The notes under the pieces: model-generated | Told to the model about the DNA's origin: nothing | Databases searched by the model: none | What the model saw: only the letters and a program-made list of their open reading frames with translations | Shown here: one piece after another, positions 60,286 through 64,000 of the stretch | Numbering within the stretch: the stretch's first letter is position 1 | Layout: the number at the start of each line of letters is the position of its first letter | Made by a program: the position numbers and the translations under genes | Origin: Guptibacillus hwajinpoensis | Lineage (GTDB): Bacteria > Bacillota > Bacilli > Bacillales > Guptibacillaceae | Length of the DNA stretch: 64,000 bases | NCBI RefSeq assembly: GCF_020524165.1 | Contig: NZ_JAIVKU010000005.1 | Span: 558,001 to 622,000, forward strand | Direction: 5' to 3'

Positions 60286-62094
60286 TCATGTAAACTCGCA
60301 TCGTGGCATGCCCGGAACCGCTCCGCTCGTTGGTGACAAGCGCTTTTGACGGCACTGCTCTTCTAATACCAAATTTAAGATCTTCTGAACTGCTTTTGAT
60401 TCCTGTGTTTCAAAGTGAGGGTGAGCTAGATTCTTCTCTTCTAACGGATCGAGAGTTAAATTATACATTTCAAATTCATCAGGGACGGGCGTGGTCTTGG
60501 TTGTGGTAACGCATATCGAAAATTGTTCATCAGCATCAGTTGGAACGGGGTCTGTTTGCGATACGATTACGTCTGACACACCGGGGTTACTCCAAAACTG
60601 GGGATTGTCATAATACCTCGCGTATTTCCACACTTCTTTCCTACCCTCGCTTCCAGTTTGAAGAGTTGTGATCACTGCTTCAATATGATTCGGCTGCACA
60701 ACTGATTCATACGGTTTCCCTGTCGCGCTTACCTGATTAAGCCCTCGTGTTACGTCATCATCCGTCATTAAGTAAAGAGGCTCATTTGCCCGGTAAAACC
60801 GCTTTCTACCAGACAGTAGCGGGGTAAGATCTCTTCCTACAAGCGGACGAACTTCCGTGTGATCAAGACTCAGGAGTTCTTGAACCTCTTCCTCATCAAT
60901 TCCAGCAAGCCCTAGCATCGTTGGTAGCACATCAACATGACTTGTCAGCATCGTTGTACTCTTTTTGCCGCTAAAAAGGGCCGGGCTATGAATAATCAAG
61001 GGCACATGAATCGATTCTTCATAGACGTTATACCATTTTTGATAAAGTTCTCCATGTGCTCCCAGTAGCTCTCCGTGATCAGAAAGAAACAGAACGATTG
61101 TATCCTGATAAAACTTCGACTCCTTTAATGCCCGAAACACTTTCATCATCTCATTGTCGGCCTGCTTCTGAAGCGAATAGTAGAGTTTCCGGTAATAAGG
61201 GGTATCGATTAAAGGCTGTAAGGCTTTAGGATACACCTCTTTATAGCTACGTTGTGCCGCTGGTTTTGTCGTCAGATCTTCATCTGCCGTAGGTGCTTCA
61301 GGAACAAATGGAACAGATGGATCGATTTCAAAGTTAAAAAGCGGACTCTGTTCAGAAATCACCCCATAAAGTGCGATGTCATGGGGGTTAATAAAAGAAC
61401 TCATAATCATCCATGGCGGCGATTCTACCGTCTCTTCTCTTTCAAGCTTTTGAAGTAGCTCAACGACTTCAGCAGCATACACAATATCACGACCACTCAT
61501 TCCAACAGCAGCTGATGAACCAGAATTGCGCGGATTGGCGCCGTGCGGCTCTGGGCCAATCCAACCATTAAAACCAAATCCATTCAATCGACTCGCCTCA
61601 AGGTACTCCTGAACATTTTCCTTATCCGGTACACCAGTAGACGTATAACTCGGTAAGGCACTATTCGTGCCTGGAATCATGATATCCTCGTCCGATGCGT
61701 GCCATTTCCCTTTCCAGTAGGTTTGATACCCTGCTTTCCGCAAGTAATCCCCAATTGTTGGAACGGTATTTGGATCAAGCCAGAAAATATCCGGATCAAA
61801 TGGCGTCTTTGCTGCGCCGCTCGTTTGTGTGACGCCATGAAGAGAAGGATACTGCCCTGTATAAAGTGTCGTCCTACTTGGAGAACAGGCGGTACTTCCA
61901 GCATAATGATTTTTAAATTCGAATCCATTTTCTCGTAACAATTCTTGTGTTAAAAGATTTTCCTTCTGCCACGCTCTCACTTCATTCGATTCATAGATTG
62001 ACGGATAACGTTGCTGATCAACCATTAGGATAAGAAAATTTGGTTTTTGGCACCGCTTCGTAAATAGTGAAGTTTGAGGTTTTTGAGGTTTCAT
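60286..62094 (-). CDS. Type I sulfatase, probably cytoplasmic
   Basis: 602 aa. The formylglycine signature STACSPSRTTLYTG begins near residue 67, with Cys70 as the modified residue. NFLILMVDQQRY supplies the N-terminal metal-binding Asp and FLSDHGELLGAHGELYQKWY the later Asp-His. There is no signal peptide. It cleaves sulfate esters after oxidation of Cys70 by a formylglycine-generating enzyme, which must be encoded elsewhere. It faces the GntP gene, sharing its terminator. Confidence 0.85.
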   Translation of the reverse strand: MKPQKPQTSLFTKRCQKPNFLILMVDQQRYPSIYESNEVRAWQKENLLTQELLRENGFEFKNHYAGSTACSPSRTTLYTGQYPSLHGVTQTSGAAKTPFDPDIFWLDPNTVPTIGDYLRKAGYQTYWKGKWHASDEDIMIPGTNSALPSYTSTGVPDKENVQEYLEASRLNGFGFNGWIGPEPHGANPRNSGSSAAVGMSGRDIVYAAEVVELLQKLEREETVESPPWMIMSSFINPHDIALYGVISEQSPLFNFEIDPSVPFVPEAPTADEDLTTKPAAQRSYKEVYPKALQPLIDTPYYRKLYYSLQKQADNEMMKVFRALKESKFYQDTIVLFLSDHGELLGAHGELYQKWYNVYEESIHVPLIIHSPALFSGKKSTTMLTSHVDVLPTMLGLAGIDEEEVQELLSLDHTEVRPLVGRDLTPLLSGRKRFYRANEPLYLMTDDDVTRGLNQVSATGKPYESVVQPNHIEAVITTLQTGSEGRKEVWKYARYYDNPQFWSNPGVSDVIVSQTDPVPTDADEQFSICVTTTKTTPVPDEFEMYNLTLDPLEEKNLAHPHFETQESKAVQKILNLVLEEQCRQKRLSPTSGAVPGMPRCEFT

Positions 62095-62212
62095 TCCGTT
62101 CCTCCTTCAAATACAACGACCGCCACTGGTTTGTTTTTTGTAGTTTATGTAAGAGCCCAAGAAACGGTTCTTCTTCCTAACCATTCTTTCCTTTTTAAAA
62201 GGGAAACTTTCA

Positions 62213-62226
62213 CTCTCTTAAGAGAG
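62213..62226. other. Perfect 14-bp palindrome upstream of the sulfatase
   Basis: CTCTCTTAAGAGAG lies in the divergent region between sulfatase (minus) and amine oxidase (plus) genes and could be an operator. Otherwise 62095-62362 shows no gene. Confidence 0.35.
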
Positions 62227-62362
62227 ATTTACATTTCATAACCTTTTTTTGTCATACATAGATTAATAAGGGGAATGATTAATCAAATTTCTGCCGTTAT
62301 GGACATTACCGCTGGCGTATTTATAAATGGTTGTTGACTAACAAAGGGGGCTTTGACTATTC

Positions 62363-63838
62363 ATGACTAAACCATTCTCGTCGTTACGCTATCCAGAAGA
62401 TTTACTCTCTCTAATTCGAAATGGGTTACCGGATAAAAGTCCTCCTAAACATGTCATCATCATTGGAAGCGGACTCTCTGGACTAGTAGCGGGGTCATTG
62501 TTAAAAAGGAGTGGGCATCACGTCACCATTTTAGAAGGCAATGATCGCATTGGTGGTCGCGTATTTACGTTACGAAAACCGTTTTCGCAGAATCAATATA
62601 TGGACGCTGGTGCAATGAGAATTCCCGATAATCACGCTCTTGTTCATGAATACATTCGTCATTTCCAACTCCCCACCCATGCTTTTTTAAATGGGTCATC
62701 GAAGGACCTTCTTTTCATCAACAACGTGCTCACGACAAAAGGAGAATATGAGCGAAACCCGGACATACTCAGATTCCCAGTAGAAGAAAACGAAAAAGGA
62801 AGAACGGCGACAGAACTTTTTCTTGAAGCAACCCAACCTTTTATCGACCTTTATCAATCGAGCTCAGAAGAAGAACAAGAAAAGCTTGTTGAAAAATACG
62901 GGGAATATTCAATGGGAGAATTTCTACAATACAATCCGCTTGGGAAGCCATTATCACTTAATGCGATTCGCTCGATCGGCGTCATGCTTGGGATCGAGGG
63001 ATTCCCAGAGTTTGCTTTTACCGATATTTTAACGGACATTATTTATCCGATTTTCAGCAAAGAAGTGAAGTTCTATCAAATTGATGGTGGCAACGATCGG
63101 CTCCCTTATTCATTTGTTGAAGAATTAAAGCACAACATTTTCCTTAATCAAAAAGTGATTAAAATCAAACAATCAGATCGCGGCATTTCTGTTGCAACAC
63201 TGAATCCAAAAACAAATGAGCGGTATCGCATTAAAGGGGATGTTGCCATTATTGCCATTCCTTTTTCTGTTCTTCAATTTATCGACATTGCTCCCTATCA
63301 TTCCGTCTCATTCAAAAAATGGCAGGCGATTCGTGAGCTCATTAACGTGCCTGCTGTTAAAATTGGAATTGAATTTCGCCATCGTTTTTGGGAAAAAAAC
63401 AACGTTGGAAATGCCCTCACAGATTTACCGGTTCGGTTTAGTTATGTACCTGGAGAAGGAATTGGGTCGGGTGGATCAGCTGTCCTATTAGCAAGCTATA
63501 GCTGGGGAGAGGATGCCGTGCTGTGGGGCAGTCTACCGAAAGAAGAACTGACTCGTATCCTGCTTAAAGATCTAGCCAAAATCTATGGAGACGAAGTGTA
63601 CACGGAATTCATTAAAGTCGTTCCTTTTAATTGGAATAAAAACCCTTATTCTGCCGGCTGCTTCACCCTTTTCACCCCCGGTCAAGAAAACAACCTTGGT
63701 GAAATAATTAAACAGCCTGAAGGAAAGCTTCATTTTGCAGGAGAACATACTTCCTCCTTTCACGGGTGGATGGAAGGTGCGATTGAATCCGGGCTACGGG
63801 CTGCTTATGAGGTGAATCAGCTAAATGGGTCACACTAG
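62363..63838 (+). CDS. Flavin amine oxidase
   Basis: 491 aa. The N-terminal Rossmann motif VIIIGSGLSGLVAGSLL and RSGHHVTILEGNDRIGGRVF bind FAD, and the C-terminal GKLHFAGEHTSSFHGWMEGA is the conserved FAD contact of monoamine and L-amino-acid oxidases. A CTTTGACTATTC spacer follows GGGGG before the ATG, rather long. It oxidises an amine to an aldehyde or imine with hydrogen peroxide release. Substrate unknown. Confidence 0.87.
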   Translation: MTKPFSSLRYPEDLLSLIRNGLPDKSPPKHVIIIGSGLSGLVAGSLLKRSGHHVTILEGNDRIGGRVFTLRKPFSQNQYMDAGAMRIPDNHALVHEYIRHFQLPTHAFLNGSSKDLLFINNVLTTKGEYERNPDILRFPVEENEKGRTATELFLEATQPFIDLYQSSSEEEQEKLVEKYGEYSMGEFLQYNPLGKPLSLNAIRSIGVMLGIEGFPEFAFTDILTDIIYPIFSKEVKFYQIDGGNDRLPYSFVEELKHNIFLNQKVIKIKQSDRGISVATLNPKTNERYRIKGDVAIIAIPFSVLQFIDIAPYHSVSFKKWQAIRELINVPAVKIGIEFRHRFWEKNNVGNALTDLPVRFSYVPGEGIGSGGSAVLLASYSWGEDAVLWGSLPKEELTRILLKDLAKIYGDEVYTEFIKVVPFNWNKNPYSAGCFTLFTPGQENNLGEIIKQPEGKLHFAGEHTSSFHGWMEGAIESGLRAAYEVNQLNGSH

Positions 63839-63851
63839 AGTGGACTTTCTA

Positions 63852-63890
63852 AGAGAACCGTTTCAAGAAATTGAGATGGTTCTTTTTTCT
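63852..63890 (+). terminator. Terminator after the amine oxidase
   Basis: AGAACC and GGTTCT stem with a TTTTTTC tail. Confidence 0.65.
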
Positions 63891-63947
63891 TTTGGTGAAA
63901 GAAAGAGTTACTGGTAAGGTTTACTACAAATTGTATAAATGTTGCAA

Positions 63948-63989
63948 TTTGTCGAAATGTATTGATAATTTGTCGAACCCATGTATAAT
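63948..63989 (+). promoter_or_regulatory. Promoter with two perfect Spo0A boxes
   Basis: TTTGTCGAA at 63948-63956 and again at 63969-63977 match the Spo0A box consensus. They lie 21 bp apart (two turns). A -35 TTGATA (63962) and -10 TATAAT (63984), spaced by 16 bp, flank the second box. The driven gene lies beyond the window. Confidence 0.75.
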
Positions 63990-64000
63990 AAATAACAAGA

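Overview
The window looks like chromosomal DNA from a low-to-moderate-GC, endospore-forming Bacillaceae (Bacillota). The reasons are strong AGGAGG-type ribosome sites, many TTG/GTG starts, a GerAB-type germination permease, an Sda checkpoint protein, a YvrJ/DUF2922/DUF1659 trio, Spo0A boxes at the right edge and SigB-like promoters. Gene families and codon style suggest a marine or alkaliphilic Bacillus relative. The genus cannot be fixed from sequence reading alone. No rRNA, tRNA, CRISPR array or complete transposon was seen.

Layout. 0-1.3 kb: decayed or small ORFs. 1.3-4.7 kb: a four-gene osmoprotectant (OpuC-type) ABC operon on the minus strand, preceded by an exactly 20-bp-phased repeat array. 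5.1-15.6 kb: an SwrC-like RND pump, a YceI protein behind an MhqR-like operator, an orphan GerAB permease, a LysM protein, an HD-GYP protein followed by Sda, an aldo/keto reductase and a 2H phosphoesterase. 15.7-31.6 kb: accessory land of minus-strand small membrane proteins, lipoproteins, GNAT and VOC proteins and P-loop kinases, with several gene remnants (PfpI, DUF421, YozG-type regulator). 32-33.6 kb: a YqcI/YcgG heme-enzyme homologue next to a dimethylargininase-like amidinohydrolase. 33.8-37 kb: a SWIM/SNF2 helicase. 37-50.7 kb: a His/Tyr/Gly-rich small protein, orphan Opp-type permeases, an MFS pump, an ABC exporter, a stress SDR, a CofE homologue, a broken fosB and assorted hydrolases. 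50.8-52.8 kb: a hydrolase divergent from an ArsR-type regulator over a shared palindrome. 53.5-55.9 kb: the YvrJ trio and two oxidoreductases. 56.2-60.2 kb: a LacI-controlled catabolic module (HisD/HpsN-like dehydrogenase, LacI regulator, GntP permease), bracketed by direct copies of a REP-like element. 60.3-63.8 kb: a sulfatase and a flavin amine oxidase. The window ends in a promoter carrying two perfect Spo0A boxes.

Most interesting candidates: (1) the self-contained HisD-like/LacI/GntP module with two operators 105 bp apart and flanking direct repeats; (2) the YqcI/YcgG plus DDAH-like pair, which could form a hydroxyarginine pathway; (3) the 20-bp-phased TATTGGCYAA array; (4) a recurring site just downstream of single-gene units, suggestive of cassette-like acquisition; (5) the tandem Spo0A boxes at the right edge.

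Start codons were moved inward from the longest open frame wherever a ribosome binding site decided it. Family names come from remembered motifs, not from database searches.
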